Source: Thermoguttaceae bacterium (GTDB lineage: Bacteria > Planctomycetota > Planctomycetia > Pirellulales > Thermoguttaceae). Taken from it: DNA of 64,000 bases. Positions within the stretch are counted from its first letter, which is position 1. Each line of letters begins with the position of its first letter. The notes beneath the pieces were generated by a model. That model searched no databases and had not been told where the DNA came from. It saw nothing but the letters and a program-made list of their open reading frames with translations. This document shows positions 17,629 to 27,500 of this stretch, piece after piece. The position numbers and the translations under genes are program-made. Location: contig JAFRAC010000026.1 in NCBI GenBank assembly GCA_017405595.1, positions 1 to 64,000 on the forward strand, in the 5' to 3' direction.

Positions 17629-19560
17629 ATGAAGAAAGATTCGGTTTCCCTCTTCGTTCCCGGCAGGCTCTGCCTTTTCGGCGAACACAGCGACTGGGCG
17701 GGGATGTACCGAATGATGAACGCGGCCATCCCTCCCGGAAAGGCCGTTGTCACCGGAATTGCCGAAGGGATCACCGCATCGGCCACGCTCTCGAAACGGT
17801 TCCGCATGACCTCATCGGCTCCGCAGCTGGCGCATTTTTGGACCGATTTCGACGCTCCGCCTCGTCCGGATTATCTCAAAAAAGTCGCCGCCGGCGATTC
17901 CTTCTTTACCCACTGCGCGGGAACCGCTTCGTACATGCTCGAACGCTACGGTGCCGGCGGAATCCATATCCATATCCTCGACATGACCCTCCCCCTGAAA
18001 AAGGGGCTTTCGTCCAGCGCGGCGGCGTGTGTACTTACCGCGCGGGCGTTCAACCGGCTCTATCATCTGAATCTCACCGTTCAGGAAGAGATGGAAGCTG
18101 CGTTTCAGGGAGAAACACGTACCCCCTCGCGCTGCGGGCGGCTCGATCAGGCTTGCGCTTTCGGAACCCGCCCCGTTCTGATGGACTTCGACGGCGACCG
18201 GGTCGAAACCGTCCCCTTGCGGGTCGGCGGCGAATTCCATTTTGTCTTTGCCGACCTGTGTGCCGGAAAGAACACCATCAAAATCCTCGGAGATCTCACG
18301 CGCGCCTATCCGTTCCCCGAAACCGCCGCCGACCGCGCCCTGCACCGTGCCCTCGGCGAAGAGAACCTCCGGATTGTCGAACAGGCGGCCGGGTTTCTCG
18401 CTTCCGGAAAAGCCAGGCAGCTCGGCGAACTGATGACCCGTTCCCAAAAGCTTTTCGACCGGGTCATCGCGCCGCATTCCCCCGAAGAGCTCAAAAGCCC
18501 GCGCCTGCATGCTGTCCTCGCCGACCCGCTTGTTCAGCGGCTTTCCTGGGGGGGGAAAGGGGTCGGTTCCCACGGCGACGGCGCTGTACAGCTTGTCGCC
18601 AAAGACGCCGAATCCCAGCATCAGCTGAAAGAGCGCCTCATCGAACTGGGGACCCGCCCCTACGAGCTGACATTGACGCCGAATCGTACTGTACGGAAAG
18701 CGGTCGTCCCGCTGGCGGGGCTCGCTTCGCGTCTTTATCCGGCTTCGGGCGCGGTCCGCAAAGAGTTCTTTCCCGTTGTCGACCGGGACGGACTCGCCAA
18801 ACCGGCGATCCTGCTCATCCTCGAAGAGCTGCTTGCCGCCGGGATCGAAGAGATCTGTCTCGTACTCGCCGGCCCGAAAGACCGGCAGATCTACGAAAAG
18901 TTCTTCGCGCCGGCCGGTCCGCGTCTCAAAGAAAAGCTCTCGCCAGAAGCGCTCCGCGCCGCCGAAACAATCGGGCAGATCGCCGGCCGCCTCCGCTACG
19001 TCTACCAGAAGCAGCCGCGCGGATTCGGCGACGCGGTCCTTCAGACCCGTGCTTTTGCCGACGGGGAACCGGTTCTCCTCATGTTGGGAGACACCCTCTA
19101 CCGAAGCCGCAGCGGCGTTCCCTGCGCGCAGCAGCTGATCAGCTCTTTCCGGAACACCGGAAAGACCACCGTTGCCCTGAGCGCCGGCCCCGCCGAAAAG
19201 GCCGAACTCTGCGGAATGGCCAGCGGCGTTTGGCTCGACGCCGGCGAACGTCTGATGCAGATCAGCGAGGTTGCCGAAAAACCGGGCGCCCTTTATGCGC
19301 GCCGGTCGATGGGGGTTCGGCGGGCCAACGGGAAGAAGTCATACTACGCCTTCTTCGGCCAGTATATCCTCACCGATTCGCTCTACCGCGAACTGGCCGA
19401 AAACCATTCGGCGCAAACGGCTGAAGAAATCGGCCTGACAGGCGCGCTGGGGAATCTCGGCCGAAAAGAGGGAATCCTCGGGTTCGTTCCCGAGGGGGAA
19501 TCGTTCGATTTGGGAACCCCTGCGGTCTACGCCGAATCGTTCCGACGCTGGCAGGAATAA
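17629..19560 (+). CDS. Bifunctional GHMP sugar kinase / GalU-like nucleotidyltransferase
   Basis: 643 residues from the ATG at 17629 (AAGG 9 bases before); a TTG 13 codons upstream is unlikely. Residues 11-26 carry the galactokinase-type signature PGRLCLFGEHSDWAG, and residues 122-133 the ATP-binding motif PLKKGLSSSAAA, so the first 345 residues are a GHMP sugar kinase. From about residue 355 the chain becomes a GalU-like nucleotidyltransferase: PLAGLASRLYPASGAVRKEFFPVVD, with the usual G-T-R replaced by A-S-R, then ALLILEELLAAGIEEICLV and GFGDAVLQTRAFADGEPVLLMLGDT. A likely job is to phosphorylate a sugar at C1 and then make the NDP-sugar in one protein. The order is the reverse of the fucose enzyme Fkp. 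The sugar and nucleotide are unknown. Confidence 0.85.
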   Translation: MKKDSVSLFVPGRLCLFGEHSDWAGMYRMMNAAIPPGKAVVTGIAEGITASATLSKRFRMTSSAPQLAHFWTDFDAPPRPDYLKKVAAGDSFFTHCAGTASYMLERYGAGGIHIHILDMTLPLKKGLSSSAAACVLTARAFNRLYHLNLTVQEEMEAAFQGETRTPSRCGRLDQACAFGTRPVLMDFDGDRVETVPLRVGGEFHFVFADLCAGKNTIKILGDLTRAYPFPETAADRALHRALGEENLRIVEQAAGFLASGKARQLGELMTRSQKLFDRVIAPHSPEELKSPRLHAVLADPLVQRLSWGGKGVGSHGDGAVQLVAKDAESQHQLKERLIELGTRPYELTLTPNRTVRKAVVPLAGLASRLYPASGAVRKEFFPVVDRDGLAKPAILLILEELLAAGIEEICLVLAGPKDRQIYEKFFAPAGPRLKEKLSPEALRAAETIGQIAGRLRYVYQKQPRGFGDAVLQTRAFADGEPVLLMLGDTLYRSRSGVPCAQQLISSFRNTGKTTVALSAGPAEKAELCGMASGVWLDAGERLMQISEVAEKPGALYARRSMGVRRANGKKSYYAFFGQYILTDSLYRELAENHSAQTAEEIGLTGALGNLGRKEGILGFVPEGESFDLGTPAVYAESFRRWQE

Positions 19561-19750
19561 CCGCCGCGCCCTCACCTTCAATCCGAACAGAAAGACGAAT
19601 AAACACACCGGTAAAAACAGGTTTCCCGTTTAAGAGAGCCCCTTCCCTTAAACACCGCCTGTGCGGCAGAACCCGCTTCCGAAAATTGCCGGGAAGCCGG
19701 CGAAGGGAACGATTCCCTTCAGCGCTTCCCGTTCGTCCCTAAGGTCCGAA

Positions 19751-22078
19751 ATGAAAAATAAGGAAATTTCATCATCCCCGATCCGCTGGCTCTTTTTTCT
19801 GCTGACAGCTGTTCTCTTCGCCTTCATTGTCCGCGGCTCGTTCCTCGGCCGGAGCGACATGAAAAACCGCGTCATCGACTGGCTCCCTTCCGGTTTTCAG
19901 GAAACACGGGAATTCGACTGGTTCCTCGCCCATTTCCAGGAGGGGGAAATCCTGATGGTCAGCTGGGAAGGGTGCGCGCCCGAAGACCCCCGGCTTGAAG
20001 AGATTGCGCGCCGTCTTTTAGGAGAGACGCCGCAAAACCAAAACGCCGGAAAGCCTTCCCCAATCTACTACAAAAAGGTGATGACGACCGGCGAAATCCT
20101 CAAGCGCCTGACCGACCCGCCGCTCGACCTTTCGCGGGAAGACGCGCTGGAACGGATGCGGGGGTGGATCGTCTCGAAAGATTTCACGCAGGGGTGCCTG
20201 GTCGCCCTGATGTCCGAAGAGGGGTTTCAGGACAACCACGCGGCCATCCGCGAAATACGCGAAGTCACACGCGAAATTTCCGGAGTCTCTCCCGAAAGGA
20301 TCCATATCGCCGGTGCAAGCCTCGACAGCGTCGCCATCGACGAGACGACCCAACAATCGCAGACGCGCCTGATGCCCCTCTTTTTGGGGGTCTGCGTAAT
20401 CATGCTCTATTTTCTCCTCCGCTCGTGGCGCGCCGTCTGTCTGATCTTCATGGTCGCCATCTTTAACGAAGAGATGAGCGCGGCGCTCATCTATTACGCC
20501 GGGGCGAACACCGACTCGATTTCCCTTTTGAGCGCGTCGCTTCTGTATGTTCTGACCATCTCGGGCGCGCTCCACCTGCTGAACTATTACCGCGACAACA
20601 TGGAAACCGCCGGGCAAGAGGGTGCGGTACGCGGCGCTGTTCAGAAAGCTGTTCTCCCCTGCGCCCTGGCGTGTCTGACCACGGTTCTGGGGCTCATCTC
20701 GCTCGGGGTCAGCCGGGTCGTGCCGATCAGGAATTTCGGCATTTTCGCCAGCAACGCGATGCTGATCGGAACGAATTTCTTCGTTTTCTTTTCGGCTCTT
20801 TTCCTGGAGGAGTTCCCGATCCGAAAATGGCTGAAAAGCGACCCCGGCGACGAAAGAGCGCGGCGGCGGAGAGAGGCGTTCTGGAACCGGTTCTCGTCGG
20901 TTGTTACGCGTCATCACCGGCCGATCACCTGTCTGAACATCTTCCTGCTGGGGTTTTTCGCCTACTTTTTGCCGCAGCTCGAAACCGTTGTCACCTTCCA
21001 CGGCATGTTCCCGAAAGACGCGCCGGTGCTTCTCGACTACGACTACCTTGAAGACCGGATCGGCGGTCTGATTCCGATCGAGGTGGTTCTGAACATTCCC
21101 GACAGCGAGAACTCCGGCATTCCGCCGCTGGACCAGCTGCGGCTGGTCGACGAACTGGAATGGAGCCTGCGGGAAATCGATGAGGTCGATTCCTCCCTTT
21201 CGGCGCTCACCTTCCTCCCCGACCTGCCCGACGCCGAATCGTCGGGTCTGCGCGGCGCCGGGGCGCGCAGCGCGTTTAACAGCGCGGTTCTGCCCCGTCT
21301 GCCCATCCTCAAAGAGGGGTGCCTTTACGACGGCCGGGTTCTGCCGCAGGACCAGCAGCTCGGCTATCCCCCCGCGCAGCGGTGGCGGATCAGCCTGCGG
21401 GTACCCGCGAAAAAGCGGCTTGCTTACGGCCCGCTTCTCGAAAAAATGGCCGCAATCGCCGAAAAGACCATCTCCGAAAACCAGGAAAGTTTCGGCGTTC
21501 ACGGCGCGACGGCGGTCATCACCGGCGGGGTGCCGGTTGTCCATAAAGCGCAGCGGCAGCTGCTCGCCGACTTGTCCGAAAGCTACATCTCGGCATTCGT
21601 GCTGATCCTGATCACGCTCATCGTGTTGCTCCGCAGTCTCCGTGCCGGTTCGGTCGCGATGGTTCCGAACATCTTTCCGAGTGTTGTTGTCTTCGGCGCC
21701 ATGGCCTGTCTCGGCCGTGCGGTCGACATGGGCACCATGATGACCGCCTGTGTCGCGCTCGGAATATCGGTCGACGGCACCATCCACTTCATCACGTGGT
21801 ACAAACGGGGCGTGAAAGAAGGTCAAAAGCAGCACGAGGCCATCGCCTACGGGTTCCGCCAGTGCGCCACCGCCATGGTTCAGGCAACTCTCATTTGCGG
21901 CGGCGGCATGCTCGTCTTCGCGCTGAGCGAATTCCTGCCGGTCGCGCGGTTCGCCTGGGTCATGGCGATTCTTCTGTTCATCGCGCTTTACGGCGACCTG
22001 GTTCTCTTCCCCGCCCTGCTGGCCGGACGGCTCGGCCGGTACTTTCTTCCGAAAGAAAAGAAGGAGCCGCAGCCATGA
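19751..22078 (+). CDS. MMPL/RND-superfamily exporter
   Basis: 775 residues from the ATG at 19751, with AAGG six bases before it; a GTG at 19661 would add 30 unlikely residues. One hydrophobic start helix (PIRWLFFLLTAVLFAFIV) is followed by a large outer loop, then a bundle of helices (LFLGVCVIMLYFLLRSWRAV onwards), a second outer loop and a second bundle (AFVLILITLIVLLRSLRAGS to the end). The two-fold plan and the helix wording match predicted exporters of the RND superfamily (MMPL/SSD type), which move lipids or hydrophobic molecules. The second bundle has CVALGISVDGTIHFITWYKR, the family's acidic motif. The stop overlaps the next ATG (ATGA), so the two genes are translationally coupled. Substrate unknown. 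Confidence 0.87.
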   Translation: MKNKEISSSPIRWLFFLLTAVLFAFIVRGSFLGRSDMKNRVIDWLPSGFQETREFDWFLAHFQEGEILMVSWEGCAPEDPRLEEIARRLLGETPQNQNAGKPSPIYYKKVMTTGEILKRLTDPPLDLSREDALERMRGWIVSKDFTQGCLVALMSEEGFQDNHAAIREIREVTREISGVSPERIHIAGASLDSVAIDETTQQSQTRLMPLFLGVCVIMLYFLLRSWRAVCLIFMVAIFNEEMSAALIYYAGANTDSISLLSASLLYVLTISGALHLLNYYRDNMETAGQEGAVRGAVQKAVLPCALACLTTVLGLISLGVSRVVPIRNFGIFASNAMLIGTNFFVFFSALFLEEFPIRKWLKSDPGDERARRRREAFWNRFSSVVTRHHRPITCLNIFLLGFFAYFLPQLETVVTFHGMFPKDAPVLLDYDYLEDRIGGLIPIEVVLNIPDSENSGIPPLDQLRLVDELEWSLREIDEVDSSLSALTFLPDLPDAESSGLRGAGARSAFNSAVLPRLPILKEGCLYDGRVLPQDQQLGYPPAQRWRISLRVPAKKRLAYGPLLEKMAAIAEKTISENQESFGVHGATAVITGGVPVVHKAQRQLLADLSESYISAFVLILITLIVLLRSLRAGSVAMVPNIFPSVVVFGAMACLGRAVDMGTMMTACVALGISVDGTIHFITWYKRGVKEGQKQHEAIAYGFRQCATAMVQATLICGGGMLVFALSEFLPVARFAWVMAILLFIALYGDLVLFPALLAGRLGRYFLPKEKKEPQP

Positions 22079-22911
22079 CCTGCGCTCTCTGGCAAGTCGC
22101 CTCCCTTTCAGGGGGCTGGATGTCGGTCGACGGCGGAACCCTTTTCGGAATCGTTCCGAAAATGATCTGGGGAAAACTCGTCCGTGCCGACCGGCGGAAC
22201 CGTGTGCGGATCCCGTGCCGATGCCTTCTGGCGCGGCGCGGAAAGGAGACGGTACTGATCGATACCGGCTACGGCGGTAAAGAGGGAAAGGCGCGGCGGG
22301 GGATGGCGCTCGAAGCGGGAAACCCGATTCTCGACTCACTGGCGCGGCTTGGGGTTCTTCCGCAAGACGTGACCCACGTCGTCATGACGCACCTGCACTT
22401 CGACCATGCCGGCGGAGCGACGCGGCCCGACGAAAAGGGGAATATCGTGCCGGCTTTTCCCCGCGCCCTTTACTGGGCATCAGGCGCGGAATGGCACGAT
22501 GCGATCCGTCCGATTCCGGCTCTCCGGCGCGCTTATCCGCAGGAGAATCTTCTGCCGCTGGCCGAACGGAACCTGACCCGCTCTTTTGAAGACGGCGACG
22601 AGATTCTGCCCGGCATTTCGGTCAGGATCACCGGCGGACACACACGCGGCCACGCGACGGTGCAAATCCGCACCCGCAAAGGCCCGGTTCTTTTTATCGG
22701 GGAACTGGTGCCGACTCACTGGCACGCCCGCGAACTCTGGACCAGCGCGTTCGATCTCTTTCCGCTCGAGTCGCGCGTGCGGAAACCGAAAATCTTCGCG
22801 CGGGTTCTGGAAGAGAAGATGCCGATCTACTGGTCCCACGACCCGGACGCGGCCGCCTCGTGCGCGGCCGGCCGAAAGGGAAACGACCTGATCACCGAAA
22901 AGATTCTTTAA
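22075..22911 (+). CDS. MBL-fold metallo-hydrolase
   Basis: 278 residues. The start ATG at 22075 overlaps the previous stop and has AAGGAG 8 bases before it. The zinc-site motif THLHFDHAGG is present, and further ligands are visible in ITGGHTRGH and in the closing IYWSHDPD. It resembles the quorum-quenching-lactonase/AttM or RNaseZ-like side of the metallo-beta-lactamase family rather than true beta-lactamases. It should be a cytoplasmic hydrolase, since no signal peptide is seen. Its coupling to an MMPL exporter suggests it acts on the exported molecule or its precursor, but this is inferred only from gene order. Confidence 0.9.
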   Translation: MTCALWQVASLSGGWMSVDGGTLFGIVPKMIWGKLVRADRRNRVRIPCRCLLARRGKETVLIDTGYGGKEGKARRGMALEAGNPILDSLARLGVLPQDVTHVVMTHLHFDHAGGATRPDEKGNIVPAFPRALYWASGAEWHDAIRPIPALRRAYPQENLLPLAERNLTRSFEDGDEILPGISVRITGGHTRGHATVQIRTRKGPVLFIGELVPTHWHARELWTSAFDLFPLESRVRKPKIFARVLEEKMPIYWSHDPDAAASCAAGRKGNDLITEKIL

Positions 22912-23314
22912 AATATTCGCCGCTCATCAAAGGTTCTTCCGGATTCACCGCAATCTGATTGCAGCCAGTTCATGCGATTATTGCCGGGACAACACCTTGT
23001 GAACAGCCGTTGACTGGATCTCCCCGCCGGCCTTCCTCTTTCTCCCAATCTTAGCAAATTTCTCCCAAAACTTCAGTCAATTTGGGAGAAAGCCATTGGT
23101 TTGTCTCTAAACAGGAACAGGGCGGCAGGCGCACTTCCCCCAAAAAGAGGGTGATTTGGGAGGAGACACGGGGAGTTGGAAAAATGGAGATACGGCAAAC
23201 TCTGACCGAATTGAGGGAACTGTTGCAGCCATCAAGCCGGATCGGCTGTTCCGGTCAGTTTCCGGCAACGGGGCGTTCCTGTTTATCTCTCAGAGCTTCC
23301 GAAAATGGGGCTTC
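22912..23314. other. Intergenic gap between convergent genes with repeated TTTGGGAGAAA element
   Basis: No believable gene. An 11-bp perfect inverted repeat, TTTCTCCCAAA (23059-23069) with TTTGGGAGAAA (23081-23091), lies in it, and a third, partial copy (TTTCTCCCAA) is just before at about 23039-23048. It may be a shared transcript-end structure for the MBL gene and the DUF362 gene, although T runs are lacking. Confidence 0.55.
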
Positions 23315-24436
23315 TCACATACGTTTCAGTTCGTATTCCCTCGTTCCCAATCCGATTTTCTCTCCGTGAGCCAATGTCTCTTTCCAACGCACATTCGGGT
23401 TGTTGTCGAGAAAGTGGTCATGGTAATGATGCCAGCCTTCCTCAGCGAGATGGTCCCCCAGCTGGCTGTTTCTGACCGGTTCCGCCGCAAGGCACAGATC
23501 GGCACAGGCCTGATCCAGCGCGACCGGGTCAAAAGAGGCCAGCATTCCGATGTTCGGAAGGATCGGAGCGTCGTTCTCTCCGTGACAATCGCAATTCGGA
23601 GACACGTCCATAATCAGGCTGATATGAAATGCGGGTTTTCCGTTCACAATCGCGGCGGTATACTCGGCCATCTTGCAGCAGAGCGATTCAACCGCCGAAT
23701 CGAGCGGTGTGGAGATCGCGTCAAAAGCGCAAGCTCCGATACACCTTCCGCAGCCTTTACAGGCGTTCCGGTCGATCACAGCTTTGCCGCTTCCGTAAGA
23801 GATGGCGTCGGATCCGCACTGCCGCGCGCACATCCCGCAGTTTCTGCAGCGATCCGTATTAATGATCGGTTTTCCGTCGTTGTGCTGCTGCATCTTTCCC
23901 GCACGGCTTCCTCCGCCCATCCCGATATTTTTGATCGCGCCGCCGAAACCGGTCATTTCATGCCCCTTGAAATGCGTCAGGGAAACAATGACATCGGCAT
24001 CGTACAAGGCCCGGCCGATCAGCGCGGTCTTGCAGTATTCGCCGTTGGGAACATCAACTTCAACCTCGTCCGTTCCCTTTAACCCGTCTCCGATAATGAC
24101 GTAGCAGCCGGTCGTGACGCTGTTGAAACCATTCACTTCGGCGTTATAGAGGTGATCCAACGCGTTTTTCCGGCTTCCGGGATAGAGTGTATTGCAGTCC
24201 GTCAAAAAGGGTCTGCCCCCCAGCTCTTTGATGAGATCGGCGACCGCCTTAACATAATTCGGTCTGAGGTAGGAATAGTTCCCCAACTCGCCGAAATGCA
24301 TCTTGATCGCGGCAAACTTTCCCTCAAAATCAATTTTATCGATCCCCGCTTTTTTGCAGAGGCGCTGAAGTTTTAGTCCGTAACTGACACCCAGTTTCGT
24401 TCTGAAATCCGTGAAATAGACTTTTGATTTTTTCAT
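23315..24436 (-). CDS. DUF362 protein with two 4Fe-4S clusters
   Basis: 373 residues from the ATG at 24436, which has AAGGAG 6 bases upstream; the open frame continues further but without sequence of this family. The N-terminal part (KVYFTDFRTK..., FAAIKMHFGELGNYSYLRPN, FLTDCNTLYPGSRKNALDHL, ADVIVSLTHFKGHEMTGFGG) is DUF362. Two ferredoxin motifs follow: CRNCGMCARQCGSDAI and CKGCGRCIGACAFDAI, each C-x2-C-x2-C-x3-C. The end again matches DUF362 (LIMDVSPNCDCHGENDAPIL, ASFDPVALDQACADLC). Proteins of this type are probably cytoplasmic electron-transfer or cofactor-handling enzymes; the true role is unknown. Confidence 0.9.
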   Translation of the reverse strand: MKKSKVYFTDFRTKLGVSYGLKLQRLCKKAGIDKIDFEGKFAAIKMHFGELGNYSYLRPNYVKAVADLIKELGGRPFLTDCNTLYPGSRKNALDHLYNAEVNGFNSVTTGCYVIIGDGLKGTDEVEVDVPNGEYCKTALIGRALYDADVIVSLTHFKGHEMTGFGGAIKNIGMGGGSRAGKMQQHNDGKPIINTDRCRNCGMCARQCGSDAISYGSGKAVIDRNACKGCGRCIGACAFDAISTPLDSAVESLCCKMAEYTAAIVNGKPAFHISLIMDVSPNCDCHGENDAPILPNIGMLASFDPVALDQACADLCLAAEPVRNSQLGDHLAEEGWHHYHDHFLDNNPNVRWKETLAHGEKIGLGTREYELKRM

Positions 24437-24581
24437 GAACTTCTCCTTCAGATTCTTTTCGGCTTCTCCTGTTGCCTGACGTTCAGATGATCGGGAAATC
24501 GGACACAAATACCGCCGAACAGGGAACCGGACGATCATCCGGCCCCCTGCCCAGATTTTACACACACATGCTGCGGCCGTT

Positions 24582-27500
24582 TTAGAAGAATTCGGGCCAG
24601 TCGGTATCGAACCGGAACGGCTCGGCCGGATCGGGGGTGAAAAAGTCCCCGGGCAGCAGTGGGGTATCGAATTCGGGAAGGAACCAGTCATCCGCCGGTT
24701 TTTCCGTTCCCGCATTCCCCGATTGTTCCCAGAGCCGGGCCGCCGCCTCGGGCGCGGGAACATCCTTCTGAGAAGGTGCGAAGGAGAAGGCAAACGAAGC
24801 CGCCGGAACGGTCGGCGCCGGCAGAACCGCCGCCGGCGCGGCGGCAGGCGCGGCGACCGTGATCTCGGGAAGCGCCGAAGTGAGCAAAATGGCCGGTTCG
24901 GCGGAAAGCGCCTTCGGAAGCGCGGCGGCGCTGACAGGATCGGTTCGCTGGTCGGCAGGAATGAACTTCTTGATATAGGCCGAAAGGGCTTCGCCCGTCT
25001 TGCGGGTCGCCTTCTTCGCCGGATTGGGGATCAGCAGATCATTTCCGCGGTACCCGGCAAAAAACTTCATGAAGTAAGTCACATCGGTATCGAGCTTAAC
25101 GATTCCGTCCCCGTCGATATCGAACGCCTTTTGGTAGTTATTCAGGTATTCGAGAATCTCTTCGCCGCCGCGGGTCGAAACACCGTCGACCAAAAGCCCG
25201 TCGGCACTCATGACATTGCCGAAGATCAGGTAGCGCATCAGCAGATTGCCGTCGGTCGCAATATCAACCGCGCCGCTGCCGTCGATATCAAAGAGCCACA
25301 GCTCATCGGATTCGGAACCGGTAAAATGACTCGGAATGATCGTGATCGGAATATCAACATTGTCCATGGTCCAGTCAGCGGTCCGGTCGAGCGAAGTCAC
25401 ATGGATGGTCGAGACCAGCGCTTCGGTATCGGAACCGGCGGAAACGTCGGCGACCCTGATCGAGGCATTCAGAAGAGAGGCGATCTGAGTGCTGTTCCAC
25501 GTCCAGCCCGACTCGCGGTTCCAGGTGATCTGAATCCAGGAATCGGTCGCCGGATCGCCGTCTTCGTTCGCGGCGTCTGAACCGGCAATAAACGGGCTGA
25601 GCGCCGGACCCACTAGACCGGTTGTGTAGTACGAAATCCGGGAAGTGTCGATGGTGAAATAGGATGAGTCATAATACAGACGCAGCGAAAGGGTCGTCGC
25701 GGTCAGCGGGTCGTCGGTCGGGGTAATGGTGTGTGCCAGGTTCAGCGTGACCAACGAACCGGCCACGACCGGCGTATCGATGCTGGCGGTAATCACCTGC
25801 GAGGCGGTTCCGGCCGGAACCGTCTCGGCAACGCCGGTTAAGTAAGAGCCGATGTAGGAAACGATTTCGGCCGCATTGGTGCGCGCCGAAGCCGAGGTGA
25901 ACGAAATTCCGTCCAGAAGCGTATCACCAGTAAATCCCGCGAGGTAGCGGACAAGGAGTTCACCGTCGATCGACGCGTTGAAAGCGCCGTCCCCGTCGAT
26001 ATCGAAAATATCGCGGTAGGCGTCGAGATACGCCTTGATGGCGCCGGCATCGCGGGTCGAGGCGCTGTAGGTCAGATTATCGGTCAGGCTGGTTCCCGTC
26101 TTCCCCGCCATGTAGCGGAGGAGAAGGTTGACGTCGGTCGAAATGTTGACCGCCCCGTCCCCGTCAATGTCGAAAGAAACACGATCCACCGAAATCTCAA
26201 TCGGGGTCGAAAGGAACTGGAAATTCGCCGTCAGATTCGCGGCGCTGAAACGGACATAGGTAGTGTAATCCTGGGTCGGATCCAAATTGGAGCTGACGAT
26301 AAAGTTGAGCGCCGAGAAGAGTTCCGTTGTTTCGTCGCCGCCCCAGAGCTTGTTCTGGTTGTTCCAGGTCATCAGCAGGTAGCTGTCGGTCGTCTCGTCG
26401 CCGTCGTAATCTTCGGTATCGGAATAGACCGTCCAGTTCCCCTGCCCTGTCAGATCGGTCTTATTGCAGGCCCCGGGATTCGAGGGATCGAATAAAAGAT
26501 CATCTGAATTGAAGTGGATTCGAAGCGAAAGGGTTGTGGCCTCGTTGTCGTTGAAGAGCTTGATCACCTGATGTTCGATGGCCAGGGCAATTTCGTCACC
26601 CGCCAAAACCGTCAGCGCGTCTTCTTTGCCGTAAACCTGCTGGATATTGCGTCCGTCTGTTGCCTGACATTCGTAAGCGCCCAAATCGACAATCGCCCCG
26701 CCCGAAGAGGTCTTCGTCTGCACAAAACGGGGTTTTCCGAGGATATCCGCCGAAAGAGGGTCGCCGTTTTCATCAAGCGCATCATCGTTGATGCCCTGAT
26801 CGATCGCCTGCGAGGCGGTCAGGCTCAGCGTATAAAAGCCGTTGGTCAGCGCCGTGTTAAAGAGCGGGTAATGCGAGTCGTATTCCGTCCAATGTCCTTC
26901 CGAGGCGTTCGTCCAATCCGTGTAGCCCGAAAGAACCGCGTAGGCGTTGAGTGCCGCTCCCGGCTCGGCTGCGGCGTCGGCGCCGGCGCCGTTAAGGGCA
27001 GCGATCGTATTGTAAAGATCGGCCTCGGTGCCGGAAGAAGCGTAAACGCCGCCGGCTTCGCCGGCGCTGTTGGCCGTGACCGTCGCGTTGCGGAAATCCG
27101 CGGCGGCGACGGCGGTCAGGAAAAGAGCGCCTCCACGATTGGCCGCATTGTTGTCAATCTGGCTGTTGATCAGCTTCAGGGTTGCCCCGCTCTGGTAGAG
27201 GGCGCCCCCGTCGGCATCGGCACTGTTCGCCGAAAGGCGCGAGTAGCTCACGACCAACGCTCCGCTCGCGGCAACAGCGCCGCCGTTTTCCGATGCGGTG
27301 TTGCCGGTCAGGCTGCCGCCCGAGACCGTTGTCGTTCCTTCGGCGCCGATCGCGCCGCCGCTGGCGGCGTGATTCTTTGAAAAGACCGTGTCCGAAATAC
27401 TCGTCTCGCCTGCGGCATGGAGGGCCCCGCCCGTCTCGGCGGCGGTGTTGGAAGTCAAGGTGGATTTCCGAATCGCCGAACCCGCCGATGTATAAATCGC

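Noticed and set aside
17607-19424. 605-codon plus frame inside the kinase/nucleotidyltransferase gene
   Set aside because: Extremely Arg-rich shadow in another frame of a gene with recognisable kinase and GalU motifs.
20018-22339. 773-codon minus-strand frame opposite the MMPL exporter
   Set aside because: Composition is Arg/Glu/Gln/Asp-rich with no family features; the plus strand codes a clear membrane protein.
23082-23369. 95-codon plus frame running into the DUF362 gene's end
   Set aside because: No ribosome site, Ser/Arg-rich, and overlaps the end of a well-supported gene on the other strand.
24437-24793. Longer start for the DUF362 gene
   Set aside because: The added residues are Pro/Arg-rich without similarity and overlap the end of the giant gene; the ATG at 24436 has a clear AAGGAG.
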